Under the pieces are notes generated by a model. It ran no database searches. It was not told where the DNA came from and saw only the letters and a list, made by a program, of their open reading frames with translations. Positions 46,092-56,700 of a stretch of 64,000 nucleotides of DNA are shown here, piece after piece. Position 1 is the stretch's first letter, and each line of letters starts with the position of its first letter. The DNA is taken from contig CATWBO010000001.1 of assembly GCA_958349055.1 (NCBI GenBank), positions 174,785 to 238,784 of the forward strand, given 5' to 3'. The stretch is from an uncultured bacterium (GTDB lineage: Bacteria; Actinomycetota; Coriobacteriia; Coriobacteriales; Coriobacteriaceae). A program made the translations under genes and the position numbers.

Positions 46092-49000
46092 ATGGATCTT
46101 TCGACTTTGATGCCGCAACAACTGCAAGTCGTCAAAACGCTCGACCGCCCGCTGTTTGTCTCGGCAGGTGCCGGCTCGGGCAAGACCTTTACCCTCACGC
46201 GCCGCATCGTCTACGCGCTCTCGCCCGAATCCGGTCCGTTTGTCGAGCATCTGGATCAGGTGCTCGCCATTACCTTTACCAAAGATGCCGCGGCCGAGAT
46301 TCGCGACCGCGTGCGTCGCGCGCTTATCGAAGAGGGTATGAACGAGGAGGCCCTGACCGTCGACGACGCTTGGATCTCGACCATTCACGGCATGTGCTCG
46401 CGTATCCTGCGCGCGCACGCGCTGGAGCTGGGCATCGATCCCGAGTTCACGGTGCTTACCGATACCGATGAGCTTATGGATCAGGCTGTCGAGCATGTGC
46501 TGGGGCGCGCGACGGCGCCCGATACCGCGCCTGAGCTCGCTGCCCCGCTTAAGGCCCTCTACGCTTGGTATCCCATGGCGGGCGAGGGCGGGCCGTTTGG
46601 CGCCGGTACCACCATCAAAGGGCTGGTGCGCGACCTGCTGGAGCTATCGAGCCAGCTGCCGGGCGGCATGGACGATGTGTGCGTGGCGCGCGGCCAGGCT
46701 GACACCTCTGCGCTCGCCGATGCCTATCGCGCGGCGCTGGGCGCAAGCAAGGCCGCGACCGAGAAGGCGCAGACGGCGCTCGACGCCATCGACGCGTTCG
46801 AGGCGAGCGGCAAAACCATGGAGGATGCGGCGCGACTCATGATGTCGTGCGGCATGCCTCGGGCGAGCAAAGCGTTCCCCAAGGAGCAGGTCGAGCTGCT
46901 CAAGGCCGAGGCTGCCGATGCATTTATCAATATCGTGCTCGCCTGCGGTGGTCCCGCGCTCGATGCACTGGTGGGGCTTGCTCGTGCTGTGGAGGCGGAA
47001 TACCGCGCGCTCAAGGCTGACCAGTCCGCGCTTGATAACAACGACCTGCTGCGCATGGCGTACGAGGCGCTGCGCGATTATCCCGCCATCCGAGCGGCCT
47101 ATGAGGGTCGCTTTAAGATGGTCATGATCGATGAGTTCCAGGATACCGACCAGATGCAGGTCGATTTGATCCGTTACCTGACGGGCGCGGGGGAGCGCGC
47201 ACTGTGCACCGTAGGCGATGCGCAGCAGTCGATCTACCGCTTCCGTGGCGCCGAGGTCGAGGTATTCCGTCGCCAGGAGCGCAAGGTGGGCTCCTCTGCT
47301 GCGCCCGAGACGGCTGCCGCATCCGATGCCCCCGCCGGCGAGCTCGTCAAACTCGTGCGCAACTTCCGTAGCCACGACGAGGTGCTGCGCTATGTGGCGC
47401 GCGTCTTTGACGGCGACACCGGTGGTTTGATGCAGGGGTTCTTGGATCTTGAACCGAGCGACAAACGCAAGGACAAGCTCAAGGCAAAGGCGTCGCGCCG
47501 CCAGGCGCTGTTCGTTGCCGGTGGCAGCACACAGGAGCGAACGCTGGCGAAAGCTCGTGCGATTGCGGAGCGGTTCCAAGCGCTCGTCAAAGCGGGGCAG
47601 CCCCAGGGCGATATGGTGTTGCTGCTGGGTCGCATGACCAATGCCGACGTCTATGCGCAGGCCTTCCGCGACCAGGGGCTCGACTGCGTTATCGCGGGCG
47701 GCTCGGTCTTTGCCCAGGCAGCCGAGGTGCAGACGGTGCGTGCCCTGGTCTGCGCACTCGCCAATCCGGCCGATACGGCGCAGGGCCTTATGCCACTGCT
47801 CGCCTCGCCGATGTTTGCGCTCGGCGCCCAGGAGTTCCTGGCGCTGGCGACCAAGCTCGATAGCGAGACGGGGGAGACCTCGCGCCGGAATATCGACGTG
47901 GGCATCATGAGTGATTTCGACGTGCCGGGTTTGCAAGACTTGCCGCTCGTGACGCGTGCCCGCGAGGTGCTGCGGTATGCGCTTCGTCGCGTGGGCCGCG
48001 ATTCGTTCGCCGCCATCGCGCGCGATACTGTCAACGCCTCCGGCTGGTTTGTGCGTCTGGCACAGCGTGGTCCCGAGGGCAAGGCCATTGCCGCCAACGT
48101 GCTTAAGGCGCTCGATGCCGTGGCCGAGGCGGAGGCCGAGTTCGGTAACTCGCCGCGTTCCATTGCGCTTGCCTTCGACCACTTCTTGGCGGGCAAGGAG
48201 GCCCCAGGCGCCCTCAACGAGGAGGGCGACGGCGCGGTGCGCATCATGACGGTGCATGCCTCCAAGGGCCTGGAGTATCCGGTCGTGGCGGTTGCGGAGT
48301 GCTTTGGCGTGCGTAAGTCCTCGGGTGCGGCTCAGATGGGGCGTGTCGAGGGCGGAGCGCAGGTCGTGGCACTGCCGGCACGCTTCGACGGCGTTAAACT
48401 CGCGGACGGCACGTTCGTAAAGGGCGATGACGTCAAAAAGCAGTTTGAGCATGCGTTTAAGGGTAAGGGCACGTCGCTATGGTTGCCGCCGGAGCTCATG
48501 GAGGATGTCTGCGCGACGGGTTCTCCCGCCGAGGCATTTGCCCGCCTGCGCAACGACGACCTGCAGCTTTCGCTCGAGGAGCGGGCTCGCTTGCTCTATG
48601 TCGCCATGACGCGAGCGCGCGAGCTGGTCATTCTGGCGATGGATGTCGGCGTGAGCCGCGGCAAGGTGACGGCGCCGACCTTCGATGTCGAGACGGATCT
48701 GACCTACGACGTGCTGCGCCGCATCCTGCCGACCGACAGCCTGGACATGCCGCAGCTCGATGCCGACCGCCTGGTGTTCGACAACTCCCAGCCGGGCGAC
48801 TACGAGCTCATTTCGCTTTCGGACTTTACCTTTGGCGAGCAGGCGTTTGAGGCCAACGCTTCGCTGGATGCCGAGGGCAGGCTTGTCCGCGGCGATGCGG
48901 AGCCGGAGGGTGCCGGTGCAGATGCCCGCGCCGCCGTTCCCGGTCCTGCCGACCCCGAGCCCGATGCGTTTGAGCTCGTGTATCCCCAGGCGGTGGGCGT

Positions 49001-49724
49001 GCGCATGGGCACCTGCCCGTATCCGGCGCGCGATTCGTACAGCTACTCGTCAATTGCCGCGGCGCTGCATGCCGAGTCCGAGGACCGTGCCGCCGAGGCA
49101 CACATGCCCATGGACGAGGCCGGCGATGATGCAGAGTCGGATGGCTCGGAGATGACGGATGCGGACGTGACCGCTGCCGAGCCCGCCGGCAATCCCATGG
49201 CGCTGGGCTCGGCCTTCCATGCTGCTTGCCAGTGGCTCATCGAGATGGGTGCCGATGCGTTGCCCGCTGCGCGCGCCGACGCCCTGGCTCGCCTGTGGCG
49301 CTTGACGCCAGAACAGCGCGAGCGCTTCGATGTCGCTCTGGATCGCTGGCTCAAGTCGTCGGTCCGTGCCGAGCTGCTTGCCTGGCCGTGCGTTCGCGCC
49401 GAGGCGCCGTTCTTTTCGCTGGGCTGCGAGGACGAGGACATCGCTCGCTACGGTGCATATGCCGAGGGCGCCATCGACGCTTTGGCGACGAACCCGGCGG
49501 ATTCGTCACGCGCGCTGGTCATCGACTACAAGACGGGCGGCACACCGGACGAGACGCCGGAACAGCTGCAGGAGAAGCACGCCCTGCAGGCGCGCGTCTA
49601 CGCGGATGTTTTGCACAAGGCGGGCTTTGAGGCCGTGACCGTTAAGTTCGTCCGCGTGGAGCAGGCCGATCCAACCATCTTCGTCGAACCCGCCGAACCT
49701 CAAGTAGTCACCTACAACCTCTAG
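46092..49724 (+). CDS. addA: AddA-like UvrD-family helicase/nuclease
   Basis: 1210 aa. SF1 helicase motifs in order: Walker A SAGAGSGKTF (about 23-32), TFTKDAAAEIRDRV, motif II IDEFQDTDQ (D347, E348), motif III VGDAQQSIYRFRGA, motif V MTVHASKGLEYPVV, motif VI LLYVAMTRARE. The C-terminal nuclease has GSAFHAACQW, D1129 in GAIDAL and D1145/K1147 in VIDYKTGG. This is the full AddA plan. An acidic Asp/Glu/Ala-rich insert lies between the helicase and nuclease. AAGGAGG precedes the start. It forms a complex with the AddB-like product encoded just upstream. Confidence 0.9.
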   Translation: MDLSTLMPQQLQVVKTLDRPLFVSAGAGSGKTFTLTRRIVYALSPESGPFVEHLDQVLAITFTKDAAAEIRDRVRRALIEEGMNEEALTVDDAWISTIHGMCSRILRAHALELGIDPEFTVLTDTDELMDQAVEHVLGRATAPDTAPELAAPLKALYAWYPMAGEGGPFGAGTTIKGLVRDLLELSSQLPGGMDDVCVARGQADTSALADAYRAALGASKAATEKAQTALDAIDAFEASGKTMEDAARLMMSCGMPRASKAFPKEQVELLKAEAADAFINIVLACGGPALDALVGLARAVEAEYRALKADQSALDNNDLLRMAYEALRDYPAIRAAYEGRFKMVMIDEFQDTDQMQVDLIRYLTGAGERALCTVGDAQQSIYRFRGAEVEVFRRQERKVGSSAAPETAAASDAPAGELVKLVRNFRSHDEVLRYVARVFDGDTGGLMQGFLDLEPSDKRKDKLKAKASRRQALFVAGGSTQERTLAKARAIAERFQALVKAGQPQGDMVLLLGRMTNADVYAQAFRDQGLDCVIAGGSVFAQAAEVQTVRALVCALANPADTAQGLMPLLASPMFALGAQEFLALATKLDSETGETSRRNIDVGIMSDFDVPGLQDLPLVTRAREVLRYALRRVGRDSFAAIARDTVNASGWFVRLAQRGPEGKAIAANVLKALDAVAEAEAEFGNSPRSIALAFDHFLAGKEAPGALNEEGDGAVRIMTVHASKGLEYPVVAVAECFGVRKSSGAAQMGRVEGGAQVVALPARFDGVKLADGTFVKGDDVKKQFEHAFKGKGTSLWLPPELMEDVCATGSPAEAFARLRNDDLQLSLEERARLLYVAMTRARELVILAMDVGVSRGKVTAPTFDVETDLTYDVLRRILPTDSLDMPQLDADRLVFDNSQPGDYELISLSDFTFGEQAFEANASLDAEGRLVRGDAEPEGAGADARAAVPGPADPEPDAFELVYPQAVGVRMGTCPYPARDSYSYSSIAAALHAESEDRAAEAHMPMDEAGDDAESDGSEMTDADVTAAEPAGNPMALGSAFHAACQWLIEMGADALPAARADALARLWRLTPEQRERFDVALDRWLKSSVRAELLAWPCVRAEAPFFSLGCEDEDIARYGAYAEGAIDALATNPADSSRALVIDYKTGGTPDETPEQLQEKHALQARVYADVLHKAGFEAVTVKFVRVEQADPTIFVEPAEPQVVTYNL

Positions 49725-49737
49725 CCCTCAAATAACT

Positions 49738-49800
49738 TGCGGTGGAATACGGACTGTTTTGGCCAAAAAAGCTGCCAAACAGTCCGCATTTCACCGCAAC
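49738..49800. repeat. Imperfect inverted repeat, same family as 38715-38783
   Basis: TTGCGGTGGAATACGGACTG on the left pairs with CAGTCCGCATTTCACCGCAA on the right with a few mismatches. It lies 14 bp after the addA-like stop and may end its transcription. Confidence 0.85.
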
Positions 49801-49900
49801 TGCGTGAGTAGCCGTGTGGGTTTGGCTAGGTTCGGGTGCTGCCCGTGCCGTGGGGTAAAATCGTTCAGTCAGAACACGAACCCGCATCGGAGCTCATCAC

Positions 49901-52900
49901 ATGGCATTCGTCCATCTGCACAACCACACCGTCTTCTCCATGCTCGACGGCGCAACCCGTATCCAGGATATGGTCAATCGCGCCGTAGAGCTGGGCATGC
50001 CCGCCGTCGCCATTACCGACCACGGCTACATGTATGGCGTACCCGACCTGGCGCTGGCCTGCGACGCCGTCAACCACAACACGCCCGAGTACAAAACCTG
50101 GAGCCACGACAAGGCCTTCTTGGAAAAGGACCGCCGCGACGAGCTGGTGGAGCCCGATCCCGAGTCCAGCCCGCGCGAGCATGCCCAGTATGCGAAGGAC
50201 ATGGCCATGTGGGACGAGAAGGGCAACATCGACGAGCTCAAGCCGCCTCTGGTCATCAAGCCCATCTTTGGCTGCGAGGTCTACTTTACGCCGGACGAGA
50301 CCCTTGCTCGCGACCATAAGCCCGAGCTCTACCACATGATCCTTCTGGCCAAGGACCAGGAGGGCTACGTCAACCTGATGCAGACGGTCTCCGAGGCCGC
50401 CGTGCAGGGCTTTTACTACAAGCCGCGCGTGACGCTCGACAACCTACGCCGCCACGCCAAGGGCATGATCTGCACCAGCGCCTGCATCGCGGGCATCATC
50501 CCTAAATACATCGACCGCGGTGACATGGAGGGCGCCATCAAGTGGGCCGAGACCTTCCGCGATACCTTCGAACCCGGCGACTTTTATATCGAGATCCAGG
50601 AACACGGCATCACCACCGATAACGGCCTGACCGATGAGCAGATGGACCGCACGCTCATTGACATCGCCAAACAGGTGGGCGTCAAGGTTATCGCCACCAA
50701 CGACTTCCACTACCTGCGCCGCGAGGACGCGCCCGTGCAGGACGTCATCATGTGCATTGGCATGAACGCCAAAGTCGACGACCCCAACCGCATGCGCATG
50801 ACTGGCTCGGAGTTTTACATGAAGACCGAGGAGGAGATGCGGGCGATGTTCCCGTATTGCCCCGAGGCCTGCGACAACACGCTCGAGATCGCCGACAAGT
50901 GCTACGTCGAGCTGGACTGGGACTCCATCATCCTGCCGCGCTTCCCGTTGCTCGACCCCGGCGAGACGCACGAGAGCCAGTTCCGCCGCGAGTGCGAGAA
51001 GGGTCTGCGCCAGCACTATGGCGACGACTGGGCCACGCGCGAGATCGGTGGCGTCAACATCAAAGAGCGCTTTGAGTACGAATACAAGGTCATTTGCGAC
51101 AAGGGCTTTGCCGCCTACTTCCTCATCGTCGCCGAGTACGTGCAATGGGCCAAGGACAACGGCATCGGCGTCGGCCCCGGCCGTGGTTCGGCCGCTGGCG
51201 CTATCGTCGCCTACGCTATGAACATCACCGCGTTCGACCCGCTCGAGAACGGCCTGATGTTCGAGAGGTTCCTGTCCCCGCAGCGTACCGAGATGCCCGA
51301 TATCGATATGGACTTCGACGATGAGCGGCGCCTCGAGGTCGTGGAGCACGTTCGCCAGCTCTACGGCCCCGAGAAAGTCACCCACGTCATCACCTACTCG
51401 ACCATTAAGGCCAAGCAGGCCATCAACGACGCCGCTCGCGTCCTGGACTACCCGGTCTACATGGGCCAGCGTCTGTCCAAGATGGTCTCGAGCGACCCCA
51501 AGGTCAAGCTCAAGCAGGTGCTCGAAAAGCAACCCGGCAAAGAGGACCTGTTTAACCCCGATTTTGCCGAGGCATATAAAAAGGACGACGACGCCCGCCG
51601 CATCATCGACACGGCGCTCTCAATCGAGGGCCTCACCCGTGGCGAGGGCGTGCACGCGTGCGCCGTTCTGATCTGCCGCGACCCCGTCAACGAGCACGTG
51701 CCCACCAAGCTCGACACCAAGGGCGGCGTCGAGATTACCCAGTACGAGGGCCATACCGTTGCCGACATGGGCCTGCTCAAGATGGACTTCTTGGGCCTGC
51801 GCACGCTGACTGTTATCTCCAAGGCAAAGGCAAACATCAAGAAGAACTTCGGCATCGACATCAAAGAGGAAGAGATTCCCTTTGACGACCCCGAGATCTT
51901 TAAGCTCATGGGTTCCGGCCACACCGCCGGCGTCTTTCAGGTCGAGTCCGCCGGCATGACGGCCACGATCAAGAACATGAAGCCCACCGAGTACAAGCAC
52001 GTCGTGGCATTGATCGCTCTGTACCGCCCGGGCCCGCTGGGCGCCGGCATGGTCTCGTCCTACATCAACCGTATGAACGGCAAGGAACCGGCGGTTTCCT
52101 ACGACGACCGCCTGGACGACATCCTGGGCGAAACCTACGGCACCATGGTCTACCAGGAGCAGGTTATGCTCATCTCCGTCGAGATGTGCGGCTTCTCCAA
52201 GGGCGAATCGGACTCGCGTATCCGTAAACCCGTGGCTAAGAAAAAGATCAAGCTGCTCACGTCGACGGTGCTGCACTGGGAGGATGGCTCGGACGAGACC
52301 ACCTACGACCACTGGATGAACGGCGCTATCAAGAACAACTACACGCGCGAGGTCGCCCAGAAGATTTGGGACGATGTTCTCGAGTTCGCATCTTACGCCT
52401 TTAACAAGTCGCACTCCGCCGGCTACGCCATCCTGGTTATGCAGACGGCGTGGCTCAAGGCGCACTATCCGCACGAGTACATGGCGGCCGTTCTGACGTC
52501 CTACACGGGCAAGACCGACAAGATCGTTCATTACGTCTCGGCGTGCCGTCACGACGGCATCCCCGTGCTTTCGCCAGATGTCAATGAGTCCGGTACCGAG
52601 TTCACGGCTACCAAGGAGGGCGTGCGCTTTGGTCTGGCCGGCATCCGCGGCGTGGGCACCGGCGTGGCGCAGGCGATTATCGCCGAGCGCGAGGCGGGCG
52701 GTCCGTTTAAGACGCTGCACGATTTTGTCGAGCGCGTGGACTCGAGCCAGGCCAACCGCCGCGTGATCGAATCGCTCATCAAGGCAGGCGCCTTCGACTC
52801 CACGGGGTATCCGCGTCGCCAGATGATGCACTTTGTGGACAAGAACAACCCCGAGAACATCATCGATGCCGCGGTAAAGCGCCAGAAGGATCGCGCGAGC

Positions 52901-53704
52901 GGCCAGACGTCGTTCTTCGATATGTTTGGCGACGTTGAGGGCTCGGGCTTTGAGGTGAGCGTGCCCGATCCGGATGGCCAGGAATGGGACCGCCACCTTA
53001 AGTTGAGTCAGGAGAAGGAGGTTCTGGGCATCTATGTCTCGGACCACCCGCTGCGCCCGTTTGAGTATGCACTAGCCAAGGCGCGTGACTTCTCGTTCTC
53101 GCAGATCGACACCGGCTACGAAGTTCAGAATCCTACGGGCGGCACCATCAACCAGGAAATTCCCGAGGGCAAGGCGCTGTGGTGGGCCGGCATGGTCTCG
53201 AGCGTGTCCAAGCGCGTGACCAAAAACGGTGACCCCATGGGCATCGTGCAGCTCGAGGACATGGAAGGCGAGGCCACCGTCGTCGTGTTCCCCAAGACCT
53301 ACAAGGAGGCCGAGGGGTACCTGTACGGCGAGGTCGATCCCGAGACCGGCGCGCAGCTGTCCGATGCCTTTGTGCGCATTAAGGGCAAGCTCGAGCGCTC
53401 GGACCGCGGCGACCAGATCATCGCGCAGGAGATCGTGCCGCTCGAGCTCAACGAGGAGAACAACAAGCCCAAGGTGTTTGAGGTCATGGTGCCCAACAGC
53501 CGCTTTAGCCAGGGCAATATGGCGCGCCTGGCCACGGTGCTCACCGCTAACCCGGGCGGCGACCGCGTGGAGATCTTTATCGAGCAGGTGGACGGGCGCG
53601 TGCTGCGTGCCGAGGTACCTGCCAAGGTCAACGCGCGTTCGATTCCGCTGCTGGCCGAGGCCAAGGCCATTGTGGGTAACCAGGGCCGCGTGACGGTGAT
53701 CTAA
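49901..53704 (+). CDS. dnaE: DNA polymerase III alpha subunit
   Basis: 1267 aa. N-terminal PHP domain FVHLHNHTVFSMLDGA and AITDHGYMYG, palm-domain catalytic aspartates in PDIDMDF (D467, D469, D471), GPGRGSAAGAIVAYA, then helix-hairpin-helix, OB fold (TKNGDPMGIVQLEDMEGE) and C-terminal domain. Replicative polymerase. Slightly longer than the E. coli protein, with an insert of about 30 residues early in the PHP domain (KDRRDELVEPDPESSPREHA region). Start ATG follows CGGAG. The SNF2 gene starts 28 bp later. Confidence 0.96.
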   Translation: MAFVHLHNHTVFSMLDGATRIQDMVNRAVELGMPAVAITDHGYMYGVPDLALACDAVNHNTPEYKTWSHDKAFLEKDRRDELVEPDPESSPREHAQYAKDMAMWDEKGNIDELKPPLVIKPIFGCEVYFTPDETLARDHKPELYHMILLAKDQEGYVNLMQTVSEAAVQGFYYKPRVTLDNLRRHAKGMICTSACIAGIIPKYIDRGDMEGAIKWAETFRDTFEPGDFYIEIQEHGITTDNGLTDEQMDRTLIDIAKQVGVKVIATNDFHYLRREDAPVQDVIMCIGMNAKVDDPNRMRMTGSEFYMKTEEEMRAMFPYCPEACDNTLEIADKCYVELDWDSIILPRFPLLDPGETHESQFRRECEKGLRQHYGDDWATREIGGVNIKERFEYEYKVICDKGFAAYFLIVAEYVQWAKDNGIGVGPGRGSAAGAIVAYAMNITAFDPLENGLMFERFLSPQRTEMPDIDMDFDDERRLEVVEHVRQLYGPEKVTHVITYSTIKAKQAINDAARVLDYPVYMGQRLSKMVSSDPKVKLKQVLEKQPGKEDLFNPDFAEAYKKDDDARRIIDTALSIEGLTRGEGVHACAVLICRDPVNEHVPTKLDTKGGVEITQYEGHTVADMGLLKMDFLGLRTLTVISKAKANIKKNFGIDIKEEEIPFDDPEIFKLMGSGHTAGVFQVESAGMTATIKNMKPTEYKHVVALIALYRPGPLGAGMVSSYINRMNGKEPAVSYDDRLDDILGETYGTMVYQEQVMLISVEMCGFSKGESDSRIRKPVAKKKIKLLTSTVLHWEDGSDETTYDHWMNGAIKNNYTREVAQKIWDDVLEFASYAFNKSHSAGYAILVMQTAWLKAHYPHEYMAAVLTSYTGKTDKIVHYVSACRHDGIPVLSPDVNESGTEFTATKEGVRFGLAGIRGVGTGVAQAIIAEREAGGPFKTLHDFVERVDSSQANRRVIESLIKAGAFDSTGYPRRQMMHFVDKNNPENIIDAAVKRQKDRASGQTSFFDMFGDVEGSGFEVSVPDPDGQEWDRHLKLSQEKEVLGIYVSDHPLRPFEYALAKARDFSFSQIDTGYEVQNPTGGTINQEIPEGKALWWAGMVSSVSKRVTKNGDPMGIVQLEDMEGEATVVVFPKTYKEAEGYLYGEVDPETGAQLSDAFVRIKGKLERSDRGDQIIAQEIVPLELNEENNKPKVFEVMVPNSRFSQGNMARLATVLTANPGGDRVEIFIEQVDGRVLRAEVPAKVNARSIPLLAEAKAIVGNQGRVTVI

Positions 53705-53732
53705 GCTACCCCGGGTGAGATTGGAGGAAGTG

Positions 53733-56700
53733 ATGGCGCAGGGGACGTTTGTGCAGGCGCTTCGCAAAGAGGCGGCGTTGAGCGGCACCTTTATGAAGGG
53801 CCGCTCGCTCATGCTCAACGGCGCCGTGCTGTCGATTGAGGACAGCGGCTCGCGCTTCTCCAAAAACGTGACGGTTGAGGGCTCGGTGCGCGGCTCGCGC
53901 GGCGACCTGTACAAGACGCACGTGGCGCTCGATATGGACGAGCACGAGGTTATCGACTACGACTGCGACTGCCCCGCCGCATACCGCTATCCCGGTATGT
54001 GCAAGCACGCCATCGCCACAGCGCTGGCGTACCTGGACACCAGCGGCATTGAGCCTGTTGAGGGGCTGCGCACGCCGGTTCGCACGTTTACGGCGCAGCC
54101 GAAACAGCCCGCGCGCGCCGCGTCCGCCGCGCCGGCCGTCAACCCCAACTTTCCCTTCCCGGCGCCCGTCCCCACGAGCCCGAGCCTTGTGGCGGCGCTT
54201 TCCGATCTTTCGGACGCGCGCATGGATGAGCTGGCGAGCATGCGCCGCAAACTAGCCGGTGCCGTTGATCCCGACGCCCCCAAAGCGGCGTTGGAGCCCT
54301 CGTTGGTGCCGTACTACAATCCGCTGTTCGCTGACCGCTTTAGCTGGGCGCTCGAGTTCCGCATTCGCTGTGGATCGGTCTCCTACGTGGTCAAGGACAT
54401 CGACGGCATGGCCGATGCCTACGTGCGCGGCGGCACGTTCTCCTATGGCAAGAAGCTCACGTTTGTCCATTCACCTGAGGCCTTTGACGAAACATCGGCA
54501 AAGCTGCTCAACCTTGTTGTGACGACAGTTGCCTATCTCGATGACATCACAAGCTCGCGTTCGGCGTCGTACGACTTTGCCCGCAGTGGTTTTGTTGCCG
54601 AGCGTCAGTTGCCGCTGTCCGAGCATAGCATCGTATATGTGCTGGACCTGCTGCGCGGCCAGACCATCTCCTTTGAGCCCGCCTGGTCGCGGGGGATGAC
54701 GACGCATCGCACCTACGACGTGGCGGTTGAGCTGTCTCCGCAAGGGGAGGACGAGGCATCCGCTAAGCGCCCACCGCTGCTTGCCGCCAAAATCGCGCCG
54801 GCGGCTGGTGGTAGCTATGACCTGCGCCTGCCCGCCGATATGTACTGCTTTGCGTCGGGCGATGCCGCCTACTTGGTTGACACGCGCCGCGCGCGCCGTA
54901 CCGACGCTGCATTTGCTCAGCATGCCGCACCTTTTTTGTCGCGCTTGCTGCCGTGCCGCACGCCCGCCCATATTGCCGCCGAGCAGGTGGGTGAGTTCTG
55001 CCGTATGGCGCTGCCCATTTTGCGCGACTACACCGACCTCACCGCGCCCGCCGCGCTCGATACCGTGGCACCCGAGCCGAGCTTTGCTATGGCGATCGGT
55101 GTCGACGATGGGCTCGTGACCTGCAAAATTACGGTTACCTACGGCGATTGGTCGGCGGATCTCTTTAGCCTGGGCGCTCCGGGCAGCCCCTTCGAAGAGC
55201 AGCGCCCCGGTGTGCCGCCCCGCGACGAGGTGGCGGAGTTTCGCGTTATGGATACGGCGGCCCTGTACTTCGATTTCTACGAGCGCGGTCTGGCGTTTGA
55301 GGAGCGCGATGACGCCCGCTTGTTCTGCCTGCTGACCGAGGGCCTGTCTGCCCTGTCCGAACTGGGTGAGATCATGCTCAGCGACCGTCTGCGCCAGATC
55401 TCGGTCCGCCCCGCGCCCAAGCTCTCGGTTCGTGCGACCGTTAAGAGCAATCTGCTCGATGTCGAGCTGGGCGCGAGCGGGCTTTCGGCCGCGGACCTTG
55501 CCGTCTATCTCGATTCGTACAAGCGCCATCAAACGTTTGCGCGCCTTACGTCCGGCGACATCATTCGCCTGGACGAGGGGGCGCGCGCCGCGTTTGGCCT
55601 TGCCGAGGACCTGGGTGTCGATGCCGTCGACCTGCTCGACGGCGTGTCGCTTCCCGCGTCGAGCACCCTGTTCGTCGACAGCATGCTCGCACGCACGCCG
55701 GCGCTCGAGGCCGATCGCGACGCTGCGTTCCGCCGTACCGTCGAGCGCCTGGACACGCTCGGCAAGATGGACTTTACGGTGCCGGCATCGCTCAAGGCAA
55801 CGATGCGCGGCTACCAGGTCGACGGATACCAGTGGCTCGGCTCGCTCGAACACCTGGGCCTTGGCGGCATCTTGGCCGACGACATGGGCCTGGGCAAAAC
55901 GCTCCAGATGATTGCGCATATTCTGGCGCGCGTGGAGGCGGGGGACACCAAGCCCACGCTCGTGGTATGCCCGGCCTCACTCGTGTACAACTGGACTGCC
56001 GAGCTGGAGCGCTTTGCCCCGTCGCTCGATGTGTGCGCCATTGTGGGCGCCAAGGCTCAACGCCGCGTGCAGATCGCCGGCGTGGCCGAGCATAGCGTGG
56101 TCGTGACGTCGTATGACCTTATGCGGCGCGATATCGACGAGTACGTCGAGCGGGATTTTGCCCGCGTGGTGCTCGATGAGGCACAGTACATTAAAAATCC
56201 GCTCACGCAGGTGGCGCGCGCCGCCAAGCGCCTGCCTGCCGGCGTGCGCTTTGCCCTGACGGGCACGCCCATCGAAAACCGCCTGTCCGAGCTCTGGAGC
56301 ATCTTCGACTTTTTGATGCCGGGCCTTTTGGGGACGCGCGAGTCGTTTGCCAAGCGCTTTGAGAGCCCCGTCGAGCATGCCGAGGGCGATAGCGCCGCTC
56401 GCCTGCAGGCGCTCGTGTCGCCGTTTGTGCTGCGCCGTGTTAAGGAAGACGTGGTGGCCGACCTGCCCGAGAAGATCGAAGACACCGTCATGGCGCAGCT
56501 TACCGGCGAGCAGCGCAAGCTCTACCTGGCCAACCAGGACCGCATCGCCCAGCAGGTGCAGCACCGCGAGGCTGGGGAGTTTAAGAAGGACAAACTCAAG
56601 GTGCTCGCCGAGCTCACCAAGCTGCGCCAGATCTGCTGCGACCCGCGTCTACACTACGAGGATTACAAGGCGGGGAGCGCCAAGCTCGATACGTGTATGG

